Both the position numbers and the translations under genes were made by a program. Of a stretch of DNA of 64,000 nucleotides, positions 1-12,300 are shown in pieces (positions within the stretch are counted from its first letter, which is position 1; every line of letters starts with the position of its first letter). This stretch comes from Progne subis subis (Eukaryota; Chordata; Aves; Passeriformes; Hirundinidae): contig JAKJHU010000155.1 of assembly GCA_022316685.1 (NCBI GenBank), positions 372,001 through 436,000 of the forward strand, written 5' to 3'. A model generated the notes under the pieces. That model ran no database searches and was not told where the DNA came from. It worked only from the letters and a program-made list of their open reading frames with translations.

Positions 1-1064
1 CCTAACGAACTTAGGTTCTACAATGGATATAGTTCAGGAAATCCTAACTGGAAAGACAATTACAAACTCTGCACTCTGATTGATCAAATTCTGTTTTACT
101 AGTGAGTTCCACTAAATAAACAGAAAAGCCAGGAAAACACCTAAACATTCCCAACAGGGCTCTGATTCAAGATAAATTCATAGGTATTAGACCATGAGAT
201 TTTCCAGTGGCCCTTTTAATTTCTTTAGTTATTTCACTGGTACATTACCCACATCAGTTTCCTCTTCCACACCACCAGTGAACTAAAAAGGTGGTAGCTT
301 GGATTACCAGGTAAGTTAAAAGTCAGATTTTACCCATACATAGGACTGTTGGGTGTTCAACTTCATTGATGTAAAGAAATAGTTTAATTTTCCAAAGAGC
401 TCAGGGATTGCTCAGCTTTTGCATCTGGTTACCTAGTTTGTAAATTATGGTCTCTATGTTAAATAGATTAAATGAAATTTTAACATTGATTTATCTTTTA
501 TGTTATCACGTTTTCCTTTGTTGTCTTCCCTTAAGTTTTCTAAGTACTGGCACAACTACTGTGTACCCAGAGATGCTCATAGGTGTCATAAACATTCAAA
601 TACTGTCACCATTGGTCCCTACAATGTTTCTAAAGTTACTGCTCACTTATTCTTAATAAAACCATAGGCCTTCTTCTGCAGTGTTACCACAATTGTTTTC
701 ATTTACAAAAATATAAAATTCAGGTGAACAGGTCAGAGTTTATGCGTAACTTCATTTTCTTCACCTTTCATTTAACTGCTGCTTTCTAAGCATTCCAACT
801 GCATGTTTGTTTTCGGAAACTTTATGATCTTCTCATGGACCAGTATTAGTTCTACTTTGCAGTGCAGACCAGCAAAACTAAAGATGACATTAAATGGCTA
901 CATTCAAAATCTGAGATACAAAGAATCTTGCAAAAGGTCCTTTGTAATTCAATGTCCAAAGTACAGATTCATCTAACCCCACTCCTTTTTTTGTGTGTGT
1001 CTAGAAGGTGCAACAGAAATCAACCTCCAAGGCCCTTTAATCTTCCACTCTAAAGAAAAGGGGG

Positions 1065-1101
<37 letters not shown>
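1065..1101 (+). repeat. poly-A homopolymer tract
   Basis: This is an uninterrupted run of 37 A. No gene-like or SINE-like body is visible on its left, so I treat it as a simple repeat and not the tail of a recognisable retrocopy. Confidence 0.9.
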
Positions 1102-1103
<2 letters not shown>

Positions 1104-4100
1104 AAACAAAACCATAAGAAAATTGACTCTCAAAATAGGGGGAAAAAACCCAAAACCAAACAAAAGACCAAACCAAACTTTTCTTCATGTTTTCTTTGAG
1201 ATGGTAGCTCTAGCTGTGTTTTTGAAAGCTGTTTCTGCTCCTTCTTTTGCTGGTTCCCTAACATCCTCTATGTAAAAATAATGCAAATAAACACCCTCTT
1301 CTATTGGTGATGAGACTCCTCCCTGCAGTGAAATGGCAATTATCCAGGTCTTGCACAATGTCTGCATTGCAAAGGTAGCCTATGGCTTATCCTTAGGAAC
1401 TGCACTGCTTAATACCTTGACTCTGGCACAGAAAAAAAAGAAAAGAGGAAGAGCTTAAAAGGAAAGTGTTCTCTTGAAAGCCAGCAAAAGAAGAATTCAG
1501 TTTGAAGACAGAAGCCTGGCTACCTTTATTCCCCAAACACATTCAAATAGATAAGTAACAAGTTGTGTCTCCTAAATTAATTTTTGACTCCACAGAGAAG
1601 CATTTTCTAAAGAACTGAAGACCTGTGTCTTTCTTTGACTTCCAGCTATTAATGTAGTTTGCCATCAATAGTCTCTGTACTCAGATAAGAAGTGTGTGGT
1701 AAAAATCAATCACACAATCAGAAAGGTGACCTTATATCTCAGCATGTGGAATATCTTCGATGGGCTGACTTTTCCTTTCTTAAAAAACCTAGAATACATA
1801 AATTTGGCCTGGAAAGAAACTAGTAGTCATGGGAATAGATGTGAAAGACATAAACATCCTTCTCTCAGCTCACACACCTTTCTTGCTCGCACAAGCCACT
1901 ATGGAGATGTAAAAATGTAGACAGAACAATAAAGAGAGTTTTCTTCTTTGAAGATGATTCACTTCTAATACTTTATTGGCATGATGGGTCGGGCAAGTAC
2001 TGCCGACACAAACAAGATAGAACCCTTGAGTGTTTCTGATAAGATGTCAACCATCTGCTTTCCCATCGGGTGGCTGAATCAGAGATACCTCTTAACACCG
2101 CTCCCTCTGTCATACTAACTCTTGACAAATGGGAGTGAGGAACAAATTAATTGCTCCTCACTGGGTGAGACCTGAATAAGGGCACAGGTGGGAGCAAGAT
2201 CCAGATTTGCACACCCCCTTCACATGAGTCAGCCCCACGTATGCACACACATCCAACCGCCCTCACATATACTTGTGTCCGTATCATTGCAAGTTTAGGA
2301 TTTTAGAAACTTAACACATTAACATGATATTAACATTCTAAGAGTTTAAGGTAATCTGGGTTTGTGTATTTCATTTCCATTTGTGCTTCATTCTAGGTCA
2401 GCAGAGTTGTTGGAAACTCTATCAGAGACTTGAGTGAGCAAAACCAACGCTTTTAATGCACAGGGATGACCCTGCCACAGACACTACAGGTTTCTCTTGT
2501 TTCTATTTCTCATAGCTCAGAGCACACTGAGTACGTTTAGTAAGTATCAGAAATGGATTCTAACATCAGAACTTGAGAGAAACTCATACACATCTAAACT
2601 TCATATATTGAAGGAACACCTCTTCCTTCACTAACTCAGTGTAAAATTTAACACTTAAAGTCAGAATATTAAGGATATTTTATTAATATCTAATGTTATT
2701 AGCAGATCCAAATGCAGAAAGATCCATCTATTTTGCTGTGGTATAGAAATTAGAATGATAAAGTTAACAAATCAAAAGAAAAAATTAAAAACATTTCTCA
2801 GATAAAACTTAATTAGGTCTTAATTTTCTACTATATTCTGAAAATGTTTCATGCTTCCTCTAGTCTGTTTAGAATTAACTGCCATAATCTTAATTTACTG
2901 TTTCAGTCTCAGTTGGTTTATATTCTCTCCCAGGTTTGCTTCTCTTCCTAAGAACTCCAACCATTAGATCACTGTCCCATCTCTATCTTCTCCTCTAGTG
3001 ACTCCATAAAGGTGTTACTCTTGAAAACACCTCATGCATGTAGCAAAAAGGAAAAATATTCATCTCTATGTCCTGTTATATTATGGAGTGAATCACTAGC
3101 CTACGGATGTGTGCTTTTGCCAGAAAAATATTTTGACTGCAGCTCCTGTACAGTGGCAGGGTTCTGCAGTGCTGTCTTCCAAATGCCCTTTTGTGTAGCT
3201 AACAGAATTAAGAATTGTTTGCAAGAATTCCACTATTTTAATGAATCTATGATCTCATCTTTCTTTCATTTTGTTGTTTTGTTTTTTCTTTCCCCTTGAT
3301 TCCATCATTTGCTTTTCCATGCAGATATTATAAGACAAATGTTTTCAGAGTACTTTGCATGTGTTTAATCTCTGTTCCTCACACAGAAAGTTATGCACCT
3401 TTCCATAAGAGCTGGCCACTGCAGCCATCAGAGTTATGGCTTCACTTCATCCCCACTCAAAACAGTCATTTTTTACTTATTATAATTTTCTCACACAGAC
3501 ACCTTGTCTAATGGGTAACAGAGTCTGGCAGCTTATGTTTGCAAGCAACATTTGATAAGTAGAAACAAAGAATGAAAACTGCTGGCCTTTTTGAGTTACC
3601 CCCCAGGTTGAGCTAAGCCTTGGCTGTCAGAAATGCTTCCCATGCCAGAATTTCATAGTGATATTTATTTTTACCAGGCATTTTAACCTTTTTTTTTTTT
3701 TTTTCCCCTTTGGCATGAGAGATCTTGCAAACTCTGCCAGAAATGGCTGTTTTTCTTCTCTGCATCATTAGTGGGGCAGCATTCCAACAGAGAAGGGTCA
3801 CTCTCTTAGTACTTAAGTACTTTTAAAGATGTCCTTTCCTTCCTGATGAGATAATGGGAAGAAAAATTGGAGGAGAGTCTTTCAACAGTTTGCTCTTACA
3901 AAAAAGCCAGCTTTGCTTACTAAACACTAAATACAAAACTCAAAATCAGAATTTGGACAGTGCATTTAATACATGCCAAGAATCTATTATACAACTTACA
4001 GCTACCATTGATTTGAAAACGAACATGTGGCCTCCATGAGCCACAGAATCTGTCATACTACTATTCCCTTTTCTCATAAGCACATCATGAGAGTTCAAAA

Positions 4101-6944
4101 GTACTCCTATGATTGAGGAGTAGAAGAATATTTCAAGGGGTTTCTTTTCCCCACCACCTTGTATTTAAAATACAAGGATCTTGGAGCTTGTTTAGACCTA
4201 TATCATCAACAATACGGACAGATCTCTCTTTACTTTCCTTCTGCCCACCAGTTCAAGAGGGAAAATAAAATCTCAGCAATCCAGATTAAAATGCAGTTAA
4301 ACTAATAAATAAAATAGAAATTATGATGGCATCATGTTACCGGCACAGTTTCCTGTATGCTTATGACATCTTACTATTTAAGTATATTCCTAATTTAAGA
4401 CTTCCAGGTACAATTACTGGTTAAGCTCAGTAATGCTGGCTACTTGAGACCTGCTGCTGTTATCATGTTATTTATCACTAACTGGAAAACACACAGGTGT
4501 TTCCAGAACTCATCTTGTGGCAGATGTTAGGAAAGAGATACTTGGTGAATCTTGTTTCTCTAAAGACCTTAAAGAACAGTGTAAAACCTATCTGCTTGTC
4601 TAGGTCTCACCTGAAGAGGAAACCATATTAACACTGCATTATTTGGGAAAAACAATTAATTTACTTGTGCAAAACCACTGTGCTAGAGGTGAACCAGATA
4701 AAGAGTTCATTCAGTTTGAGAAGGCTCAGATTAGGAGAAGCACTATAAGTGCTGGATCTTTTTCTGTAGATGACTCCTGAGGAACCAGCAATACAAAACT
4801 ATGGATTTCATCACATAACTTCATTGTGGTTTTGGCTGACTGTTTTATTTAAGATAATCTTATTTTTAGTGCATGTGTTTAGACAGTTTGGTCATAATTC
4901 ATTTAAATAATTAATTAAAAAATTAATGAGAGGTTTTTATGGGTTTGCAGCTGACTCATAAATGAATCATCCAGCTTCGGTGCCATTGATTTTTAAAAAT
5001 TACTTACAAAATAGAATTCTGATTTCACTTACAAGATTTCCAGTAATTTACATAAATAATAGCATGTGAAACTCTTATTCTCCATTTCTTCAGATCTCTC
5101 CTCAAAACTTACATCTGCTACTGTGCCCAAAATAATAGATTATCAATAAAGATTGACAGTTGTTTAAGTCAATGTTTTTCTCCTCAGAGTGTAGTTTGGT
5201 TTTTATGTGTCTTTTTATCACACCTGCAATTTTATTAATTACTATGTACAAGGAAAAGCTCATCTGGGAAATATGTGGGAAGCCTCAAAGAACACAAAGC
5301 ACTATCAAAGTCAAAAAAGCTGAGTTCTGCATGAGACAAGCTCTTAGCTAACTCTGTTTTAATATAGGACAAAGCTTTGGATGCTCAAAAGGTAAACAAG
5401 AAAGGCTAGAGACATTTTCTTAGTGTTTCTGTGAAACTGTCCTACCTTGATTTCACAGTCACATGGAACAATACTGAAGACTGCCCACAGCTTAGTTCTT
5501 TGTACATTGTAGCAACAGCATTTCCATTAGTCAACTGAAGGGGAAAAAAAACCAAAGGTTGTTTCCTCGAATATACCTAATGGGCTGTATTGTAACTACC
5601 TTAGTAATAACTGTTAAAATTCTAAGCAAATGAAACATTTCATTCTAAGAAAAGTAGTAGAAGCCAGGCAAAGGGACTCAGTCTGGTTCAAACAAGGCAT
5701 TTCCTCTGGATTTTTTTTTTTTTTTCTTGATATCTAGTCCTGTTTATTATTCTATACAATACTCTCTCTGAAAGAGGAGCTGTTTCTTAGGAGAACTTTG
5801 TCTAATAAAAGGAAAATATTTCAGTTCCACATTGATAGTATAATTCAAGAAGATGAACATGAAATCAGCAGAGAGTAAGCTAAGCAGTTAATGCAGGCAA
5901 AGTACGTGTTTCTGGAGAAAGACAGAAATCTGATTTTAGCTAAATTGCTGGGAAGCACTCACAAAACTTACACAAGAAAGAGGTTTTCAGTCCATGCATC
6001 TTAACATAACAAAGACATTTTTTTTCATTATGTAATTTAAATTACACCACTATTTTGAAACTTGTGGTCACATGGACTCTTATATGACTAAGTTAGCCCA
6101 GTTTACTAAATGTATGGTTTCTGAAATTCTACTTAAACCACACATCAAAGTGAATTAAGCAAAATCAAATCAAGATCACATTAACTCCGAAAGTGGGTGT
6201 GCACAAAATGTACCAATGCAGTCCTCCTGTACCAAAAGGTACCAACTGATCCTCCTTGAAACACTGATTTGGATACCCAAATGTCCCTGGTAAACCAAAT
6301 GCAGCAATTTTAGTTAAGAGATATAAGCACCACAATGATTCCCAGGGTAGATGGTAAAAGTGTGCTCCATAGGCTTGCCCTGAAGTGAGATCTGTACCTC
6401 TGATAATCTACCAAGGGGCTGTGACAGGGAAAAATAATTTTTTTCACCATCATTCTTCCAGCTAGGTCCAAAAGAACAATAAGCCCTTGTTAGATGTGTC
6501 CCTCTGGGGGCAGCTATTAAACCTCCAGATGGTTTCCAGTGGCCCAGAAAAGCCTTCCTCAATGTATTAAAATGCTCTAGAGTTCTAAAATCAAGTTGGT
6601 AAAACTTAACATCTATGGCCAGTCTGGCAGTGTTTCTCCCTTTCCAGGTCACGAGACTGAGGGAGCAGGTGAGCGCTGCTGATCTGTTATATCACCTAAT
6701 CCGGGCTCTGGCAAGCCAAGGGAGAAATAATAGTGAACAGGGAAGTCTATAAATGGCTCCAGAAATGATGTCTTGTTTTTATACAATTTGCTTTAAGTTG
6801 TTAACAGTCAGGCACCAGTACTACTGAAACTCACTGTTATTAAAACCACAAATGAGACCAGTGTCCAAAATGTTTCCCTTAGCCTAGTTTGAAGGAAATA
6901 ACAAAGTCTAACCCATAGAGACCAAAGAGTAACAAGAGAAAAAA

Positions 6945-6974
<30 letters not shown>
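6945..6974 (+). repeat. poly-G run (30 G)
   Basis: This is an uninterrupted run of 30 G, immediately preceded by an A-rich, purine-only stretch and followed by CAAA-rich DNA. Such a run can form G-quadruplex structures and is prone to length errors in replication and sequencing, so its exact length should be treated with caution. Confidence 0.9.
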
Positions 6975-6975
<1 letters not shown>

Positions 6976-6976
<1 letters not shown>

Positions 6977-7084
6977 CCACAAACAAACAAACAAACAATT
7001 TAAAACTCCCCAAAACACAAACAAACAAACCAACCCCCCAAAAATGAAAAAACAAACAAACAAAAAAATCAAAACCAATCAACC
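6976..7084 (+). repeat. CAAA-rich low-complexity DNA
   Basis: Imperfect CAAA and CAAC units fill this segment, with almost no G or T. It directly follows the poly-G run, giving a sharp switch from G-only to A/C-rich sequence on the + strand. Confidence 0.85.
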
Positions 7085-8343
7085 AACAGCCTCAAAGGAA
7101 AAACCAGAGAGATATCAGAATACGTAGTATTCAAAACTGGACTTTAAAGGCCTCTTGTAAATCAGTGCTCCAGATACTGGTCAAGGCTAAACTCTGGTTT
7201 ACAGAAGTGGTTTAAACAACAAAAAGGAAATAGTGCACAGCCTGTGGAATGCTCCTGCCAGCTCAGCTGACCAGCATTATGGAAGAGGCTTTTAAGCACC
7301 ACTGACACTGCTTATGTGTGTAAAAACATAATCCTGTGTTTTCTCATTCTGTTTGAATTCATTTCCTTTCTAAATTCTGCTGAATTTCTGGGCTCAAAAA
7401 TGTCTTGTATCAATGTATTCTGTGGTCTAATTGTATCTATTACGTAAAAATATCCCATATTTAAATTTATAGTGTATAACAAAATGCACGAAGAGCAAAA
7501 CTGAACAAAGTGGAGTTTTGAATGAGTTTCATTGTAGCACAAATAATTTTAGATAACATCATTTCATATGTTATGCTTATCCTCTTTAAGGCAATCTTAC
7601 ATTTTTCCAATCATCCTTCATTCTGGAGTGTTTCATTGTTTGCTCCCTGAACTATTCTCTCTGCTCATCTTTGAAATATTTATATCTAAGCCATATGCTT
7701 TTAAAGACAGAACAAAAGACAGAGGAGTGGTCCAGGCAATTTTATGTGGGATGTTAACAGTTAAGTTACATCATCTTGTTTGCCCTTTTTAGATGTGGCT
7801 GTCTTTTAAATATAGTTTAAAGTTGAGTGGCCAATGCCTCAGCATTTTCTTCTAGTGGAATAAAGGCATGCAGGTACAAATGGTTCATTTAATTTATCTT
7901 CTTCTGTATTTTTCATTAAAAACATAGACAACACCTGCAGTCTTTTTTTTTCCCTCCCAGGATTACATCCTGGGCTGGTATTTTTTCTGAAGAAACTGCA
8001 AAGTAATTTGGAAATTTTAGCCACATCAGCTTCTGGGAAAGAGGAGCCCAGCAGGCTTGCTTCCAGCCACATGAAGAGCTCTGCCTCACCCACATCCCTG
8101 GTCCAATGGCCATTCCCAGACAAGTTCCCAGCCAAGAACAGAAAGAGCTCTGTGACTCAGGACTTTCCTGCTCATTTCGACTTGAATCTACAGAAGGGAC
8201 AATTCCTGAGGCTCTCCATACCTACCTTTCCTGAACACAAGGGATGCAAAAATGCCAGTTCTGGAATAGTATGGACAGAAGGACACAGCTTTAAAAGATC
8301 TCCTTGGTCATGGGACAAAGCTGCTACACAATAACTTCATCAA

Positions 8344-8506
8344 GCAGGGAAGTGTTCAGGGCGCCAGCGCAGTTCAAGAAGCATCAGGCTTCTTGAAGAA
8401 TGCTTCCAGGTTCGTGGTGTGATATTTGGGGTGTCCTCTGTAGAGGCAGGAGCTGCACTCGATGATTCTGATGGGTCCCATTCCAACTCAGCATATTCTA
8501 TGATTT
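8344..8506 (+). mobile_element. CR1 retroposon, 3' end fragment
   Basis: The segment matches the 3' end of avian CR1 elements in sense orientation. Visible pieces are the 'gtgtgatatttggggtgtcc' block, the 'gcactcgatgattctgatgg' block, 'cccattccaactcag', and the terminal 'attctatgatttt'. The copy is 5' truncated, as is typical for CR1, and diverged from younger copies. It lies about 130 bp upstream of the CpG island. An atypical perfect inverted repeat sits near its left end at 8373-8397. The left boundary is approximate. Confidence 0.85.
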
Positions 8507-8629
8507 TAACATATTACAATTCCCCTTCAAATTAAGATCTTTCCCCACAGCTGTAGACCTAAATAACCCCTAGCAGGAGACACCTTACATTAGACAATTG
8601 AATCTAATCAGAATGACCTTACAGGTGCC

Positions 8630-9370
8630 TCTCCTCCGGCTGTTTCGGCTCTTCGGGAGAGCCTGCTGACTCGCTCTCCCCTCTCTGAGGCATGGCCCGC
8701 TCACGGCGCTGCCGGCGGGCTGCAGCTCCGTCCCTTCCCCCGGGCTGTCCCCCTGCCTCGCCCCAGCCCCTGAGGGCACGGGCAACGGGGCTGCCGGGCG
8801 GCGGGGCCGGCTGTGGGCGCGGAACTGTGGCGGCGAGGGGCGTGTTCCCGGCCGGGGCGAGCGGCCGAGCAGCGCCGGGAGCGTCGGGCGCCTTGGAAAC
8901 GGCGGAAGCCGGGAAGGAGCGGCGGGAGGAGGATGCTGAGCCCCGAGCGGCTCTCGCTGCCCGGGCCCGAGTACCTGGGTGAGGAGCGGTGCGGCGGGGC
9001 GGGGAGGCTTTCCGAGGACTCTCTCCCCCTGGCGTGCTGCGGCCCGGCACGGGGAGGGCTCGGCGGGGCCGGGGTGGCCGCGGCCCGGCCCGTCCTTCCC
9101 GGGGGCTACGGCCAGCGGCCCCGGGCTGGGCCGGGCTGAGGGGGCTCGCAGTGGCTCCGTGTCCGCCTTGGCTACGGCGCGGGCGGCACCGGGCCATAAC
9201 AGAGCGGGGTGCTCGCCCCGGTGCGGGGGCTGCAGAGCCCTCTGGGGCTCAGGGAGCGTCCCTCCGGTGCCCAGAGGTGTGGTCTCCGCCGGCAGCCGGC
9301 CGGAGCCTTGCTGCCGTCTCCTCCACTGCCGCTTTGGCCGTGAGGAGCAGCAAGCGGCGTCCAGCCTTTC
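8630..9370 (+). promoter_or_regulatory. CSTPP1: CpG-island promoter of CSTPP1
   Basis: This is the only strongly CpG-dense block in the window, rising abruptly out of AT-rich DNA and ending about 390 bp inside intron 1. GC-box-like runs such as 'ggcggggccgg' near 8798 and 'gcggcggggcggggagg' near 8988 are present, and no TATA box is evident, as is usual for housekeeping and ciliary genes. An ETS-like core GCGGAAG lies at 8902-8908. An X-box-like arrangement GGCGCC-TT-GGAAAC is at 8887-8900. The transcription start cannot be fixed from sequence alone. Long open frames on both strands here come from low stop-codon frequency in GC-rich DNA and are not called as genes. Confidence 0.85.
8933..8978 (+). 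CDS. CSTPP1: CSTPP1 exon 1, coding part (residues 1-15 plus one base)
   Basis: This is the start of centriolar satellite-associated tubulin polyglutamylase complex regulator 1 (C11orf49). The frame reads MLSPERLSLPGPEYL and ends with the first base of an Ala codon at a consensus donor, G|GTGAGG. The human N terminus, as I recall it, is MLSPERLALPDYEYLA, so start and frame agree. The ATG has A at -3 and C at +4, a good initiation context. The frame stays open upstream of this ATG but has no other in-frame ATG in the GC-rich leader. An out-of-frame ATG at 8692 would form an overlapping upstream ORF if transcription begins before it. The known protein localises to centriolar satellites and regulates the TTLL1-containing tubulin polyglutamylase complex. 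Confidence 0.93.
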
Positions 9371-12300
9371 TGTGATAACTGCACCCGTTACCAGCTTCTT
9401 TGCTCGCAGGTCTGTGTGAGCATCCTTATTTTATGCTCCTTTCCCGACAATAGGAAAGAGTGCTGTTTTTGTGTGGCGAGGTGGTTGGAATATAAGCTTT
9501 TGTTCCGAAATTAGGGAGCAACGGTAATGTTTCCTATGTAAATGAAAATCTTTTAACCTGTAAAGCAGCTACCCCTCTGAAACTACATCCTCTTTAAACT
9601 GGCTGTAACGGCTTGGTGTTCCAGGAAAGTAAGCAGCAAAGTGATTTGATGTTAATGTGTCAAATAAAAATAATTAGGATGGAATAAAGTCAATATGACT
9701 TCATTTAATTGCTGAAGAGGAGATGAATTACGAGTAGTAAGCATTTGGATTGTGTTCAGAAGAGAATTTGTGAAGTGAAACTCTTCAGCCATTACTTCCT
9801 AGGCCCAAGAGACTTTGATAATAATTCTTATAGAGGTATACATAATTTTCTGTGGTTTTCTTGTACAAGGGAAGGTCAGCAATGGAACGGGTTGTTTTGT
9901 GCTACATGTTCCATCATGATTTTACCATTTCTGTAAGTCAAAACGGAACAAGAGTATAGAAACACTGCTCTCTTATAGGGGGCACTAGACTAAAACAGTT
10001 TTGTTTAACCATTTAAGCAAAGGAGTGATCTAAGCTGTCTTAGAGTAGAATCTCACTGTGCTGCTGCTGCTAGGGTGCTTTGTGCATACCTGCACAACTG
10101 CAATGCTGTTCTGTGTCAAGGAAACTCAAGGCCAGAAATAGGTTTGTTTACTTCTGTATTCAGGGTGGCTCTGGTGGGACTCACCTTGCTGATTATTGCT
10201 GATTTCAGTTGTGGAGCTCGGGGTGTTTGAGAACAGCATCATAGTGCCATGTAGACACACTAGACACACCCTTTGTGTTTGTGCTGTTCTGTCACATCAC
10301 CCCAGCATTTTCAACCTACATGCTAATAGAGAAGTCCAAAACTTTTCCAGAGTGGCTTTAGGTTGAAAGCTGCAAGATTTCCTTAATGAGCCAACTTCAT
10401 TTTAGGTTCTTGTAATTGTTTTTAATGAAATAGACTCTTTTAATTGTGTGAAACTTGTCAGTAAGGATTGAATCACTCAAAACAATCTAGGAAGCAGACT
10501 AAAAATACTTAAAGTGTGAAAATAAACCAGTTTTCTGTTGCACATCTGAAGGCAAGACGTGAGATTTCTTAGATGTATAAGATTGTTAGGTGCAGACAGC
10601 TTTACTAGTCACTTAAGTGAGCCTCCTTTTATCTATCCCACATGCTGATTTGGAATTCCTTTTCCATTTTGTACAACTTTCTGACATTTGGGTCAGAAAA
10701 AGACCCATGTCACCATGTTTGGTTGAGGAATAACTTGTATAAGAGTCTGTTCTGTTCATTACTTAGTATACCTTGGGTTTAGATTGAAGTTTCTGTTGTC
10801 TTTTAGAGGGGGGAGGCATATTCTTATTAGCTATAAATGTTACCAAAATCAGTGTTTCTGCCTTTGTGAGACTTAGTAACTTGCCAAACTGTTCACAAAT
10901 CCTAAGGAATTTAGTGTATATTAGCAGTAGGAAAATGGTTAAAAACCAAAATAGAACAACACCCAACTCCCCCTCCTCCCACCCCAAATAACCACACCTC
11001 CCCACATGTTTTTCTGAGTTGCTTTTCTGTTTTCTACACTGGCATTCTGAAACCCCCATTATTTGGATTGTTCTATTGTGCACCTCAAAGTCTTGTTAAT
11101 ACAGTTGTCTGAAGTGGGGTTGTAAGGAACTGTGATAAATTTCACTTTCTATAATTTCATTCAGAAGTTGTGTTGCCCTAGCTTCCCCTTTTAAGGTATT
11201 CTCTGAGTCTCAGAGACCAGATGACCCTGCCATTTCTGCGCTGGAATGGGTAACTCACTCTTCCCCTCTTCTCTTCCTCATTATCTAAGCCAGGCCAACA
11301 CATAAATTGAGCAGGCAGAATAACATCATGTGCTACTTGCTGTGTTATTCCACATCCCCCCTTCCTTTATTTGAGATAATTTTTCTACAACCAGTTAGAA
11401 TGCTAAGAGGGAAATAAAAACAGTTGTGAGTTAAACTAGAAATGAACAGGGAGAGAATTACGTATTCACTTAAGATGAAGAATATTTGAAAATCTTTGTT
11501 ATGCCAAAGTTCCTGGAATATAAGAATCAGGGCAACATGTCTCATGCCACAATGAGACAGTAAGTAGAAGAAAAGAGATGACCATTGCTTAGTGAATAGG
11601 AATGGAGATGAGGTCTGCAGAATTGGCAGAAAGGCTACGGTGAAGATGATGGTGTTCCAAGCAGGACATTATAAACAGTATTTTCACTAAATAAACAACA
11701 TTTATTGTTTGGGTATAGTGATGATAATGTGTTTCTCATTTGATGTATGAGACTGGAACTACAGTAGGCAAAATGAGGCCTATTTGAGACACTTTTTCAT
11801 GCCTTCTTCATTATGGTTTAATAACTGGTGATTGCTCAGTTATTTATAGCAGGCAGTGGAGCACTCAGTGTATTGTTCTGCTCATGCAGCTGTCTCTGAA
11901 GCTTCATCTTGTATTACTTCCCAGCTCCCCTTTCCAGTTATGGAGAAAAAGCAGTAGAGTGCTGCCAATTTCCAATCTTCTATTTTCTATAGTATTCTCC
12001 TGCCTTCTACTACCCAGCTGCAGGATATTGTTTCTTAACCTTCTTTTCCAAGGTAAGGCATGTAAGAACATAGATACTCTGCTAGGGAAGTGCCTTATCA
12101 GTAAAGCAGGGGCCTATAAAGTGCCAGAAACACGGTTGTGTTTCCTCATCTCTCTCATAAAAAGTCTCGGGTTTAACGATTAGAAACAGGATACATTCTT
12201 TTGCAAAACTGAGTAGTTCCCAACAGAGAACTTCAGTTGCGTGGAGACTTTGCTGAAGCCTAAGGCTTACTCTTCTTCGGAATAGTCTTAAGAAATATTG

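Larger units (their letters stand above)
1..8343. other. intergenic DNA upstream of CSTPP1
   Basis: This AT-rich stretch shows no exon that I can recognise. Open frames up to about 110 codons occur on both strands, but none has a recognisable domain or a convincing splice or promoter context. In human the neighbour on this side is LRP4, transcribed away from CSTPP1 (known synteny, from memory). I looked on the minus strand for an LRP4 first exon or a second CpG island and saw neither, so LRP4 would start left of position 1 if synteny holds. The stretch contains a poly-A tract, a 30-base G run with CAAA-rich DNA, and AT-rich blocks that could be regulatory. Confidence 0.7.

Noticed and set aside
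1065..1101. Poly-A runs here and at 13900 as tails of processed pseudogenes
   Set aside because: No recognisable coding or SINE body precedes either run and no flanking duplications are visible.
6314..6652. 112-codon minus-strand open frame
   Set aside because: No recognisable domain, no splice or promoter context; length is within chance expectation for 64 kb.
8008..8334. 108-codon + strand frame just upstream of the CR1 tail
   Set aside because: No domain recognised and no upstream promoter or splice context; it may be a chance frame.
1..8600. First exon of LRP4 on the minus strand, expected from human synteny
   Set aside because: No second CpG island, signal peptide plus donor, or LDL-receptor class A sequence could be recognised.
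8813..8932. In-frame N-terminal extension of CSTPP1 upstream of 8933
   Set aside because: The frame is open but starts at GTG, with no in-frame ATG, and the human protein begins at the residues encoded from 8933.
8619..9419. Several 95-190 codon open frames on both strands of the CpG island
   Set aside because: Stop codons are rare in GC-rich DNA. The translations are Ala/Arg/Gly/Pro-rich with no domain, and the only frame supported by homology is the short CSTPP1 exon 1.
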